Positions 16,851 to 26,090 are shown, numbered from the stretch's first letter. The stretch is DNA of 43,562 nt from Nostoc flagelliforme FACHB-838 (GCF_014698065.1 NZ_JACJSI010000058.1:1-43562); one strand, 5' to 3'. The notes: a model not told the origin generated them from the letters alone. Made by a program: numbers and translations.

Positions 16851-16855
16851 TCCCC

Positions 16856-18022
16856 ATGCCCACAGACCCTTATGCCTGGCTAGAACATTCCTTAGCAACA
16901 ATTCATCGGGCAGACTGGTATCGTTCGGTACAACCTATCAATGGTCGTCCGGGTGCAACAGTGGTTTTAGCTGGGCAAGAGGTAATTAATTTTGCCAGCA
17001 ATGACTATTTAGGACTTGCGGGAGATCAGCGATTAATTGCGGCGGCGATCACTGCGATCGCTGAATTTGGCACTGGTAGCACTGGTTCTAGATTACTCAG
17101 TGGGCATCGAAGATTACACAGGGAATTAGAGGAGGCGATCGCATCTACCAAACAAACAGAAGATGCCTTGATATTTAGTTCTGGGTATCTAGCCAATTTA
17201 GGGGCAATTACCGCTCTTGTTGGTAAGCGTGATTTAATTTTGTCTGACCAATACAATCATTCCAGCCTAAAAAATGGGGCAATTCTTAGCGGTGCAGCAT
17301 TTGTAGAATACCCGCACTGCGATATTGCAGTCTTAAAAACTCAGTTGAGTCAACAGCGGCAAAACTACCGACGCTGTTTGATTCTTACTGATACTGTCTT
17401 CAGCATGGATGGCGATTTATGTCCGTTGCCAACGCTGTTGGATCTCGCTGATGAATTTAACTGTATGCTGCTAGTCGATGAAGCTCATGCCACTGGGGTA
17501 TTAGGAAAAACTGGCGCTGGATGTGTTGAACATTTTGGATGTACAGGAAAGCAATTAATCCAAGTTGGCACCTTGAGTAAAGCTTTGGGTAGTTTAGGTG
17601 GGTATGTGGCAGCAAGTAGCGTTCTAATTGACTTCTTGCGGAACCGCGCACCCACTTGGATTTACACCACTGGGCTTTCACCAGCGGACACAGCAGCAGC
17701 CTTAGCAGCAATCAAAATAGTGCAACAAGAACCACAACGCCGTGCTAGTTTGTGGCAAAATGTACGTTACTTGAAAAATTTGCTCCAACAACAGTTACCT
17801 AATTTAAAATTACTGCCTTCGGAATCACCTATATTATGTTTTCAATTGCCAAGTGCTACAGATGCCCTGAAAGCTGGAAAACAGCTAAGAAATGCTGGCA
17901 TTTTTGCCCCAGCAATTCGTCCTCCCACAGTACCTACAAGTCGGATTAGAATATCTTTAATGGCAACTCATGAAGCAGTGCAGATTGAGAAATTGGTAGC
18001 AGTGCTAAAGGATATCTGTTAA
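16856..18022 (+). CDS. bioF: 8-amino-7-oxononanoate synthase (KAPA synthase)
   Basis: A 388-residue PLP enzyme of the alpha-oxoamine synthase family. It condenses pimeloyl-thioester with alanine to give KAPA, the first ring-building step of biotin synthesis. Motifs are FASNDYLGLAGD (residues 47-58), STGSRLLSGHRRLHRELE, the PLP Asp208-Glu-Ala-His211, and Lys242 in VGTLSKALGSLGGY that forms the Schiff base. I place the start at MPTDPYAWLE because the upstream in-frame extension is made of spacer heptamer repeats. ruvA ends 87 bp upstream. Its product is the presumed substrate of the BioU-like enzyme at 2611-3633. Confidence 0.92.
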   Translation: MPTDPYAWLEHSLATIHRADWYRSVQPINGRPGATVVLAGQEVINFASNDYLGLAGDQRLIAAAITAIAEFGTGSTGSRLLSGHRRLHRELEEAIASTKQTEDALIFSSGYLANLGAITALVGKRDLILSDQYNHSSLKNGAILSGAAFVEYPHCDIAVLKTQLSQQRQNYRRCLILTDTVFSMDGDLCPLPTLLDLADEFNCMLLVDEAHATGVLGKTGAGCVEHFGCTGKQLIQVGTLSKALGSLGGYVAASSVLIDFLRNRAPTWIYTTGLSPADTAAALAAIKIVQQEPQRRASLWQNVRYLKNLLQQQLPNLKLLPSESPILCFQLPSATDALKAGKQLRNAGIFAPAIRPPTVPTSRIRISLMATHEAVQIEKLVAVLKDIC

Positions 18023-18784
18023 CTCGTGAAACAATTTTAGTTAGATTCACTCCAGCGTTAAAAGTCTGTCCTCTGAGGATGGAAAAGCTGAAGATGGCGG
18101 GGATATTGAGTGAAAATCTAGGCTTTCAGTATTTGCAAGAATGTTAACGTCTCGACCAATATTTCTTTCCCGTTGGTGAATTTAATGAATTCTTGCCCAT
18201 TGTTGTAAATGACATCAGCAACTAGCCGATTACGCACATCATACCCCCACTTGGAGGCTGTGCCATTCCACTACCTTTGCCCCAGTGATTATAATATGGG
18301 TAGTTCCATAGATTAGAGTTTATTATTTATTAATAGTAGTGTACAAACTATTGCACCAAGCATATAAACCATAGACGTGCTGGCATCTTTTAAAAATAGA
18401 ATATAAAACATCGACAACACTACAAAAATAAACACCGTTATTTTCAACATAAAACCTAACAATTTCAACCATAACTTACGAAAAAATACATCAAAAAGCT
18501 ATCTCACGTTTTTTGAAATTGTTGCTTGCAGAAAAATATTTCAATTTCTAATAGCATTTAATACTTGAGCATGGCGAAATTATTAAGTCACTATTTCTAA
18601 TATATTTCTCAAGTGATTGTTTGTTTGATTGTAATTATGACAGTTTTTTTTGTGGTAGTAACTAACCTAGACAAAAGTACCTATACCAAGTATTTTTGGA
18701 AAAAAAACTGTTTCACAAATATGAGCCAATTTTATTGACTTTGCTAAAAAGCTATGGTTTTTGCTCTATAAGGAGATTGAACCT
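18023..18784. other. 762-bp mostly non-coding region
   Basis: Between bioF and the IS200/IS605 element. Apart from the possible gene remnant at 18118-18270, it is strongly AT-rich with no reading frame or clear repeat that I could support. The AT-rich part (18300-18780) includes runs of T and A near 18645 and 18700. Confidence 0.4.
18118..18270 (-). pseudogene. possible remnant of an unidentified gene (C-terminal piece)
   Basis: On the minus strand a 50-codon open stretch bounded by stops reads ...NGTASKWGYDVRNRLVADV, IYNNGQEFIKFTNGKE, ILVETLTFLQILKA, then TAG. Its composition looks like real protein (alternating beta-like segments), unlike the flanking AT-rich DNA, but there is no start codon and a stop directly precedes it. 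I do not recognise the family. It may be the tail of a gene broken by the nearby insertion element. Confidence 0.35.
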
Positions 18785-18805
18785 CACACGACTCAAAGTC
18801 GCGTG
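18785..18805 (-). ncRNA. right-end hairpin; likely 3' part of the TnpB guide RNA (omegaRNA)
   Basis: In IS605-type elements the guide RNA of TnpB covers the 3' end of tnpB and the right end of the element. Here the tnpB stop lies inside a 9-bp stem at 18785-18805, so the transcript end would fold as expected. The guide segment would be the sequence just outside the element, below about 18780. Its ends are inferred from the family, not seen. Confidence 0.4.
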
Positions 18806-20010
18806 ATTCCTGCTTCAACGAGCTCTGCCTGAATTGCTCCAGGTCTTACAAGTTCTCCACAGGCGTTTAGAGCCTCCGGGACACCCACGGCGGCTGTTAA
18901 AATTTTCAACCCCTCACTCAAAATATTTAGACTCGCGTTTACGTCTCTCAAGTTGTAGTTATCACAACTAGGGCAAGACCATTCACGCAACTTTAAATCC
19001 TTGACTAGTGGATTAATAAAACCACAATGATTACAAGTCTGAGATGAGGGATAAAACGTACCAACTTTCTGCACAATTCTGTCATGCCACAAAGCTTTAT
19101 ATTCCAACATAGCGACAAATTTTGACCAACTAGCATCTGTTATACTCGACGCTAGCTTGTGGTTCTTCACCATATTGGCAACTTGCAAATTTTCGATACA
19201 GATAATACTGTTTTCTTTGATTAAGCGAGTTGACAGTTTATGCAGAAAGTCATCTCTGAGATTGGTGATGCGTTGGTAAGTACGAGCTAGCTTGATTTTC
19301 GCTTTAGCTCTATTGTTACTACCTTTGACACTACGAGATAGTTTTTTATGGTATGAGCGTAACTTCCTTTTTTGAATTCGATAATATTTGGGATTATCTA
19401 CAACTTCACCATCAATTGTAACGAGATAAGATTTTATGCCTAAGTCTATCCCAATATTTTGACTAACTTGAGGGTGTTTCTCTATCTCTGTTTCACACAA
19501 AATACTAGCAATATATTTGCCTGATAAAGTGCGAGTTACGGTAACGTTTACAATCGTTCCAATAACATCTTGAGATTTATGAAATCTTACCCATCCACAC
19601 TTTGGAAGCTTTAAACGATTTTTTATTACCTGAATGTTGCCGTTAGTCAGATTAGTTTTGTAAGACTGCTTACACCCATGTTTCTTTTTGAATTTAGGAA
19701 AACCTACACCCTTTTTACCTTTAGCTTTTTTTAAATCAGCAAAAAAGTTTTTATACGCTGTCTCTAAATTCCTGAGTGAGTTTTGCAAAGTAAACTTATC
19801 TACCTCTTGCAGCCATTCGATTTCTTTCTTGAGTAAAGTTAGTCGCTGACTACAGGCGTTATAGGTTAACGTTTTTTTCTCAGTCTGGTATAGCTCTTGC
19901 TTTAATGCTAGAAAGTGGTTATATACAAACTTTGCACAACCAATACTCTTATTAATCAAGATTTCTTGTTTGTGGTTAGGAATGAGTGTAACTTTAAACG
20001 CTTTCTGCAT
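18793..20010 (-). CDS. tnpB: TnpB, RNA-guided nuclease of IS200/IS605 family
   Basis: A 405-residue TnpB with the N-terminal helix-turn-helix-like region (MQKAFKVTLIPNHKQEILI), the central OrfB_IS605 domain and a split RuvC nuclease: Asp189 in GIDLGIKS, Glu273 in CIENLQV and Asp356 in LRDVNASLNI. A zinc ribbon sits between the last two (Cys326, Cys329, Cys346, Cys349). The usual H-D-R-D before the last Asp is N-L-R-D here, but the catalytic Asp is kept. TnpB is the ancestor-type relative of Cas12 and cuts targets next to a short motif using omegaRNA, favouring retention of the element. The start overlaps tnpA by 17 bp. Confidence 0.92.
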   Translation of the reverse strand: MQKAFKVTLIPNHKQEILINKSIGCAKFVYNHFLALKQELYQTEKKTLTYNACSQRLTLLKKEIEWLQEVDKFTLQNSLRNLETAYKNFFADLKKAKGKKGVGFPKFKKKHGCKQSYKTNLTNGNIQVIKNRLKLPKCGWVRFHKSQDVIGTIVNVTVTRTLSGKYIASILCETEIEKHPQVSQNIGIDLGIKSYLVTIDGEVVDNPKYYRIQKRKLRSYHKKLSRSVKGSNNRAKAKIKLARTYQRITNLRDDFLHKLSTRLIKENSIICIENLQVANMVKNHKLASSITDASWSKFVAMLEYKALWHDRIVQKVGTFYPSSQTCNHCGFINPLVKDLKLREWSCPSCDNYNLRDVNASLNILSEGLKILTAAVGVPEALNACGELVRPGAIQAELVEAGITRL

Positions 20011-20398
20011 TTTGGTTTTCTATGTACTTTTTTACTTGCGCTTCTGTGTTTTCACTAACTGTTGAAACAAAATAATTAGGGTTCCAAAAATGACCTTCCC
20101 ATAGCTTTTTCTTGAGTTGGGGAAACTTTAAAAATAGTTTCCTAGCCGATATTCCTTTTAGCATTTTGACTATGTTTGGGATGGTGTGCTGAGGTGTTGC
20201 AGACACTAAAACATGAACATGGTCTTCTACTACCTCAAGGCTCTCGATTTTAAATTTGTAGAGAATCGCCGTCTCAGTTAGAACCTCTTTCAGGAACTCG
20301 GCTATTTCATCTTTTAACACTTTATGTCTATACTTAACACACCATACGATACGATATTCAATTGCATAAACGTACCCTGTGCCGTGTTTTACTTCCAT
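19994..20398 (-). CDS. tnpA: TnpA, IS200/IS605-family Y1 (HUH) transposase
   Basis: A 134-residue single-strand transposase, the normal size for the family. The HUH metal site is His60-Val-His62 in VVEDHVHVLVSA and the nucleophilic tyrosine is Tyr125 in VKKYIENQ. The N-terminus YAIEYRIVWCVKYRHKVL and the segment LKGISARKLFLKFP are standard. It cuts and joins single-stranded ends recognised through the subterminal hairpins, typically at the replication fork. It overlaps tnpB and lies about 60 bp from the left-end hairpin at 20459-20481. Confidence 0.93.
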   Translation of the reverse strand: MEVKHGTGYVYAIEYRIVWCVKYRHKVLKDEIAEFLKEVLTETAILYKFKIESLEVVEDHVHVLVSATPQHTIPNIVKMLKGISARKLFLKFPQLKKKLWEGHFWNPNYFVSTVSENTEAQVKKYIENQNAESV

Positions 20399-20715
20399 AC
20401 CTCATCTTACCATGTGCATGACCATAGTAAGAAAAAACATGGAAATATGGAGCGTCTAACTCATGACTTCTAGTCATGAGTGTGCGGCTTGAAGAAATCA
20501 AATTCTTAATTTTGAATAAAGTCGAGTTAAGGGTCTGGCAGAAAAGGTTTATCTTCTTCTCTAAGTACACCCGTAGGGGCACAGCATGTTCCCTACACCT
20601 TGCGATATAATTTTGTACCGCATCTGAATGGGAACCGCTATATTCGAGCAAGCAATTGTGTCACTTGCTCATAAATATGCCGTCTTTAGCATTATTTCTT
20701 GATGAATGGCGAGTT

Positions 20716-20844
20716 ATATCATGTTCGGCAAATCACTTATAATATGTCATTGCGAATGCAACGAAGTGGAATGAAGCAATCGCAAAGGTTTGGGATTGCC
20801 GCGCTACGCTCGCAATGACATAAGTATTAAGTCGAACATGATAT
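20716..20844. repeat. 129-bp palindromic element, copy 1
   Basis: The ends are the perfect 12-bp inverted repeat ATATCATGTTCG / CGAACATGATAT. Inside is a second inverted repeat TGTCATTGCGA / TCGCAATGACA, so the whole can fold into a branched hairpin. A second copy at 43163-43291 has the same length and I count only two differences. No coding capacity; it behaves like a non-autonomous mobile element. Confidence 0.9.
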
Positions 20845-21248
20845 TACACGCATATTTTTGCACCTGACAAGAGTTCTAAATAGTGCCGAAAGTAACATCC
20901 TGTTTTTGAGCCGTCACTAGTATCCTACGGTTATCCCTGTAACCGTTTCCATAAAAAATCCCCACTTCTGGCATAACGTGATTCTGTATTTAATTCCGCA
21001 CTGCTTTTTCAATCCTTGCAAGATTTGTGAGCTTTTCTTTTGACGATTAGAGAGTATCTTTAATATTTTCTATACAATCAACAATAATTTTTTTTGACCA
21101 TACTATATTGTCGAGTAATTCGCTTCTAGCAATAGAGGTTTTTAGAACTGAATAAAAATCTATCCGTGGATAAGTTACCAAAATTTACAAACTAGCTTAG
21201 GGTATGTAGAGCCTCTGCAATAAGTATTGCTTATTCCAAAACATTTTC
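20845..21248. other. 404-bp upstream region of hybrid kinase
   Basis: No gene or repeat that I can support. It is AT-rich near 21050-21130 and would contain the promoter for the kinase gene that follows. Confidence 0.3.
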
Positions 21249-24200
21249 ATGCCCCATACTCTTTATTCCCAATTAGCGCGTTACAGCATTGTTGTATTAA
21301 TTGTCGCCCTTGCGTTAGTGCTAATGCTGATGCTAGACCCTTGGTTAAGGATGGGTGGAACTCCTTTCCTGCTATTTTTTAGCGCTGTAATGGTGAGTGG
21401 TTGGTATGGTGGCTTGAAGTCAGGGCTGTTAGCAACTTCGTTGTCTGCATTACTGAGCAATTACTTCTTTCTCCCTCCAGCTTATGAGCTAAGTTTTGAT
21501 CTATCAAATTCTGCGCGAATTGGGTTATTTGCATTACAGGGATTGCTCTTCAGTATCTTATGTGAGGCATTAAAGACTGCTAAAAAGCGGGCTGATGAAA
21601 ATCTACAGAAGCTAAGAGTTGGTGAGGAGCGATTTCGATTAGCGTTAAGTAGTTCAGATATCGTGATTTTTCAGCAGGATCGCGATTTGCGATATCAGTG
21701 GATTCATAATCTTCAAGGTCTAAATATTGCTGAGGAATTGTTAGGTAAGTCCGATTATGAATTCTTTCCAGCCTTAGTAGCAGAGCAATTGAGCGCAATT
21801 AAGCTAAAGGTAATAGAGACTGGTATTGCAACCCGTGAAGAGGTTTATCTAACAATTTGTGGAGAAGACCGTTACTATGATTTGCTAGTTGAACCACTAA
21901 GGGATGTAAATAATAGGATTCATGGTATCACCTGTGTAGGTGTAAATATTACACAGCGCAAGCAAGCTGAAGAAAGATTCCGTTATATTGCTCAAGTTAG
22001 TAGTTTACTCTCTACTTCCCTAGATTATGAACAAACCTTAGAACAGATCGCCAAAATCTCAGTTCCCCAGTTGGCTGATTGGTGTTGCGTTGATATTTTA
22101 AATGAAGATGGTTCCATTCGTCGCTTACCTATTGCCCATGCAGACCCATCAAAAGCGGAGTTGGCGCGTAAACTTCAGCACTATGGAACAGATTGCAAGG
22201 GTGCAAATGCAATTAATAAAGTATTGCAAACGGGGCAAAGCGAATTAATCTCAGAGGTATCTGACTCGCTATTAGTAACAAGTACTCAAAATCAGGAACA
22301 CTTAGAGCTTTTTCGGCAATTGGGGATGAAGTCTTTGATGATTGTGCCCCTAATCGCCCAAGGACAAGTTCTCGGCTGCATTAGCTTTGTTACCGCCGAA
22401 TCAGACCGTCGCTACGATCGCTCTGACTTAACTTTAGCAACAGATATTACCCATCGTGCTGCCTTAGCAGTGGAAAATGCCCGACTGTATCGAGATATCC
22501 AACAAGCTTTAATCCATTATGCCGAATCTCTATCTCTTCTAGATTCCCTGCTTGAAGCTGCTCCTGTTGCCGTGTGCTTTTTAGATGGGGAACTGCGATA
22601 TATCCGAATTAATCAAGTTTTCGCTGATATTAACGGTTTGACCATCGAAGAACATCTAGGACGCAAATTTAGCGAAGTTTTGCCAGCGATGGCGGCTGAG
22701 TTTGAGATACAGTTACAGCGCGTGTTAGATACTGGAGAACCCCAGCTAAATGTAGAAATTAGCGGTGAGACAAGAGGACAAATCAAAAGTTACGGTTACT
22801 GGCTGGGCAACTATTACCCAGTCAAAAACGCAATGGGTGAAACGGTAGGAATTGGGATTATTTTGGCAGATGTGACCGCAGCCAAGCAAACAGAAGTAGC
22901 CTTGCGGGAAAGTGAAGAAAGGTTCCGAGCAATGTTCAATCAGGCAGCTGTGGGCATTGCTTTAGTAGCCTTGGATGGACAATTTCTGCAAATTAATCCG
23001 GCTCTATGCGAAATTACTGGCTATAGCCATGAAGAGTTAATTCAAATGAACTTCCCGGAAATTACCCACCGTGACGACTTAGAAGTTGATTGGGAAAATA
23101 CTCGGCGAGTTTTGGCGCGAGAAATTAGTGGTTATTCCCTAGAAAAACGCTACATCCGCAAAGATGGTTCTATAGTTTGGGTAAACTTAACTTCATCACC
23201 AGTTTGGGATGTTAACGGACAACCAAAGTACGCATTGGGCATTATTGAGGATATTAGCGATCGCAAACGAGTTGAAGCGACCCAAAACTTTTTAGTCGAA
23301 GCCAGCACCTTACTAGCTGCGTCCTTAGATTATGAAATTGCCTTAGAAAATGTGGCAAATTTGGCAGTTCCTACCTTAGCTGACTGGTGTATTGTAGATG
23401 TTTTCCAGCAAGATTGGTCAAGTAAACAAATTGCGATCGCAATTGCCGACCCCACAAAACTAATTATATTAGACGAAATTCGACTGTGTTATCGACCTAA
23501 TACCAGAGCCAAAAAGCTTGTGCAACAGCTACAGCTAGGAATATCTATCTTTTATCCCGAATTATTTGACTTTCATCTTGCACAGATGGCTGAAGACGAC
23601 GAACATCTGCAATTGCTGCAAAGTCTGGGTATTCGTTCTCTAATGGTGATTCCAGTTCGTTCTCGTGGGCAATTATTTGGAGCAATCTCCTTTTTTACAG
23701 CCGAGTCGGGACGGTATTACCAACAAACAGATTTGGCTTTAGCAGAAGATATTGCTCGTCGGGCGGCGATAGCCATCGACAACGCTAGACTGTATCAAGA
23801 AACTCAACAGGCAAAACAGGCAGCAGAAAGGTCTATCAATCGCATCATCCTTTTACAAAAAATAACTGCTGCTCTCTCGGAAGCGCTAACTCCCCAACAA
23901 GTGGCTGATGTGGTTGTAAATCAAGGGATTTCCGCCTTGGGAGCTACTGGTGGTTCCGTTGTCTTAATTGACCAACTCGGTATTGACCTAAAAATTGTGC
24001 AAGCAGTTGGCTATCCCCAATCGCTCATAGATACCTGGACAAATTTTCCCATCACAGCACCTAACCAAATAGCGGAAACAGTCAGAACTAGGCAGCCGAT
24101 TTATATAGAAAATTTAGCAGCCATGATTGCCAGATATCCGAACTTAGCAGATGTTGTGACTATTACAGGCAATAATGCCTGGGCTTCCATTCCCTTAATC

Positions 24201-25514
24201 GCAGAAAGCAAAGTAATTGGGGCATTGGGATTAAGTTTTACCACTGCCCAAATATTTGATGAAGAAGATCAGGGATTTATGTTGACATTGGGACAACAGT
24301 GTGGTCAAGCGATCGCTCGCGCTCAACTTTACGAAGCTGAAAAAACTGCCAGGGCACAAGCCGAGACAGCCAACCGAATTAAGGATGAATTTCTCGCTGT
24401 ACTTTCCCATGAACTCAGAACACCTTTGAATCCGATTTTAGGGTGGGCAAAGTTACTCAGAACCCGCAAGTTCGACGAAGCCACTAAAATCCGGGCATTG
24501 GAAACAATCGAGCGTAATGCCAAGTTACAAACCCAATTGATTGGAGATTTACTTGATGTTTCGCGGATTTTACAAGCAAAGGTCAGGTTAAATCTCTATG
24601 CAGTGGATTTGAAAGTAGCGATCGCCGCTGCATTAGAAACGGTGCGTTTAGCAGCAGAAGCTAAATCAATTCAAATTCAAACAGTGTTAAGTAATGATAT
24701 CGGCAAAGTTCTCGGCGATAGCGATCGCTTGCAACAAGTGATGTGGAATCTCCTTTCCAATGCCGTTAAATTCACACCCACAGATGGACAAGTAGAAGTA
24801 CGTCTAGAGCAAGTTGGCTTAAATGCCCAAATTCAGGTGATTGATACAGGTAAAGGAATCAACCCGGAATTTTTGCCTTACGTCTTTGATTACTTCCGGC
24901 AAGCAGATGCTAAGACAACCAGAGTATTTGGCGGACTGGGATTAGGACTGGCAATTGTCCGCCATCTAGTAGAACTTCATGGTGGTACAGTTCAGGCAGA
25001 TAGTCCAGGAGAAGGACAAGGGGCTACCTTTACAGTCAGCATACCTTTGCTGAAAAATTCTGAACGAATAAGTAGTGGTGAAGCTTCTCAACCAGAAATC
25101 AGTACTGACAACACATTACTTGCAGGAGTGCAAATACTGCTTGTAGACGATCAAGCTGATGTGCGAGAGTTTTTTAGCTTTGCGCTAGAACAATATGGCG
25201 CAACTGTGACAGCAGTTGAATCAGCAAATGAAGCGCTGAAAACATTAGTGCAATTAAAGCCAGATATTCTCTTAAGCGATATTGGAATGCCAATCATGGA
25301 TGGCTATATGTTGCTGCGCGAGATCAGAAAATTACCGCCAGAGAAAGGCGGGCAAATTCCGGCAATCGCTTTGACAGCTTATGCCGGAGAAATTAATTAT
25401 AACCAAGCAATGGCAGCCGGATTTCAAAAACACCTACCCAAACCCGTCGATCCGGTAGATTTAGCTACAGCGATCGTTAATCTCATTGGTAACGTTAACT
25501 CAGGAACTATGTAA
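21249..25514 (+). CDS. membrane hybrid histidine kinase: DUF4118-PAS-GAF-PAS-PAS-GAF-GAF-HisKA-HATPase-REC
   Basis: A 1421-residue hybrid kinase. Residues about 10-110 form the four-helix KdpD-like membrane module (DUF4118; note the conserved-looking YFFLPP after the third helix). Then come PAS (126-240), GAF (250-415), PAS (425-545), PAS (550-672), GAF (680-850) and GAF (870-1030). The first and second GAF are similar (VPQLADWCCVDI versus VPTLADWCIVDV), suggesting internal duplication. The kinase core has His1054 in VLSHELRTPLNPILGW and GGLGLGLAIV, and the C-terminal receiver has Asp1344 in SDIGMP. No Cys-His bilin site was seen in these GAFs. The core closely resembles that of the 10625 kinase. 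The 3' end overlaps the convergent GNAT gene by 15 bp. Confidence 0.9.
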   Translation: MPHTLYSQLARYSIVVLIVALALVLMLMLDPWLRMGGTPFLLFFSAVMVSGWYGGLKSGLLATSLSALLSNYFFLPPAYELSFDLSNSARIGLFALQGLLFSILCEALKTAKKRADENLQKLRVGEERFRLALSSSDIVIFQQDRDLRYQWIHNLQGLNIAEELLGKSDYEFFPALVAEQLSAIKLKVIETGIATREEVYLTICGEDRYYDLLVEPLRDVNNRIHGITCVGVNITQRKQAEERFRYIAQVSSLLSTSLDYEQTLEQIAKISVPQLADWCCVDILNEDGSIRRLPIAHADPSKAELARKLQHYGTDCKGANAINKVLQTGQSELISEVSDSLLVTSTQNQEHLELFRQLGMKSLMIVPLIAQGQVLGCISFVTAESDRRYDRSDLTLATDITHRAALAVENARLYRDIQQALIHYAESLSLLDSLLEAAPVAVCFLDGELRYIRINQVFADINGLTIEEHLGRKFSEVLPAMAAEFEIQLQRVLDTGEPQLNVEISGETRGQIKSYGYWLGNYYPVKNAMGETVGIGIILADVTAAKQTEVALRESEERFRAMFNQAAVGIALVALDGQFLQINPALCEITGYSHEELIQMNFPEITHRDDLEVDWENTRRVLAREISGYSLEKRYIRKDGSIVWVNLTSSPVWDVNGQPKYALGIIEDISDRKRVEATQNFLVEASTLLAASLDYEIALENVANLAVPTLADWCIVDVFQQDWSSKQIAIAIADPTKLIILDEIRLCYRPNTRAKKLVQQLQLGISIFYPELFDFHLAQMAEDDEHLQLLQSLGIRSLMVIPVRSRGQLFGAISFFTAESGRYYQQTDLALAEDIARRAAIAIDNARLYQETQQAKQAAERSINRIILLQKITAALSEALTPQQVADVVVNQGISALGATGGSVVLIDQLGIDLKIVQAVGYPQSLIDTWTNFPITAPNQIAETVRTRQPIYIENLAAMIARYPNLADVVTITGNNAWASIPLIAESKVIGALGLSFTTAQIFDEEDQGFMLTLGQQCGQAIARAQLYEAEKTARAQAETANRIKDEFLAVLSHELRTPLNPILGWAKLLRTRKFDEATKIRALETIERNAKLQTQLIGDLLDVSRILQAKVRLNLYAVDLKVAIAAALETVRLAAEAKSIQIQTVLSNDIGKVLGDSDRLQQVMWNLLSNAVKFTPTDGQVEVRLEQVGLNAQIQVIDTGKGINPEFLPYVFDYFRQADAKTTRVFGGLGLGLAIVRHLVELHGGTVQADSPGEGQGATFTVSIPLLKNSERISSGEASQPEISTDNTLLAGVQILLVDDQADVREFFSFALEQYGATVTAVESANEALKTLVQLKPDILLSDIGMPIMDGYMLLREIRKLPPEKGGQIPAIALTAYAGEINYNQAMAAGFQKHLPKPVDPVDLATAIVNLIGNVNSGTM

Positions 25515-26090
25515 ATTAGAGGAGTTATAATTTTTTTGCTCTATTGCCATGAGCCAAGAATCTAAATATTCTCCTTCATGGAGTTCATGTGCAGGCAATA
25601 GCTTTACCTTAACAAAACCGCATTTCTCATAGCAACGGATAGCGCGAGGATTGCCAACGTGCGGATCTATGACAATTTTATGAGCTTGTCGCTGTTCAAA
25701 TAGATAATTGATAACTGCTGAAAGAATTTTTGTACCAATTCCCTTGTTCCAATAGTCGGTTTCGCCAATGAACAAGTCAATGCCATAGACACGATCGGTT
25801 TGGTCAAGATGATACAATTGTCTATCAGTTTCCGATAAGTCATTGAGCTTACAATACTGCAAATAACCAATGGGAATATTTTCATAGGAGAACAAACACG
25901 CAACAACAGGCTCATCTCCCTTGATCATAGGTTTGTAGGTTTCTATGATTCTTTCTAAAGGGAAAGGATTATCTCTTCCTTCATAAAATTCTAAAACTTG
26001 GGCATCAGTTAACCATTTTGCCATCAACTCATAATCATAGTTATCATCTTGCATTAGACGAATAGATATTTCGCCTTTTTGAATATGCAT
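25500..26090 (-). CDS. GNAT N-acetyltransferase, AAC(6')-like (Acetyltransf_8 type)
   Basis: A 196-residue GNAT protein. The N-terminal part (MAKWLTDAQVLEFYEGRDNPF) and PIGYLQYC resemble the AAC(6')-I group of aminoglycoside acetyltransferases. The acetyl-CoA motif is GIDLFIGETDYWNKGIGTKILSA (Q/R-x-x-G-x-G/A region as NKGIGT), followed by IDPHVGNPRAIRCYEKCGFVKV. Related enzymes also acetylate siderophore precursors or other amines, so drug resistance must not be assumed. It faces the hybrid kinase gene tail to tail with a 15-bp overlap and no space for a separate terminator. Confidence 0.82.
   Translation of the reverse strand: MHIQKGEISIRLMQDDNYDYELMAKWLTDAQVLEFYEGRDNPFPLERIIETYKPMIKGDEPVVACLFSYENIPIGYLQYCKLNDLSETDRQLYHLDQTDRVYGIDLFIGETDYWNKGIGTKILSAVINYLFEQRQAHKIVIDPHVGNPRAIRCYEKCGFVKVKLLPAHELHEGEYLDSWLMAIEQKNYNSSNLHSS

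Larger units (their letters stand above)
18783..20485 (-). mobile_element. IS200/IS605-family insertion sequence (tnpA + tnpB)
   Basis: The element carries tnpA and tnpB in the same direction with a 17-bp overlap. In place of terminal inverted repeats it has subterminal hairpins, as the family does: at the tnpA side a perfect 10-bp stem at 20459-20481 (ACTCATGACT / AGTCATGAGT, 3-nt loop), and at the tnpB side 18785-18805 (CACGCGACT / AGTCGTGTG on the minus strand, one mismatch), which overlaps the tnpB stop. Exact cleavage points cannot be set from one copy, so the outer limits are approximate. Both genes look intact, so it may be active. Confidence 0.85.

Noticed and set aside
16769..16855. 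N-terminal extension of BioF (MSLVISHWSF...)
   Set aside because: These codons are GTCATT-type spacer repeats read in frame; BioF homology begins at MPTDPYAWLE.
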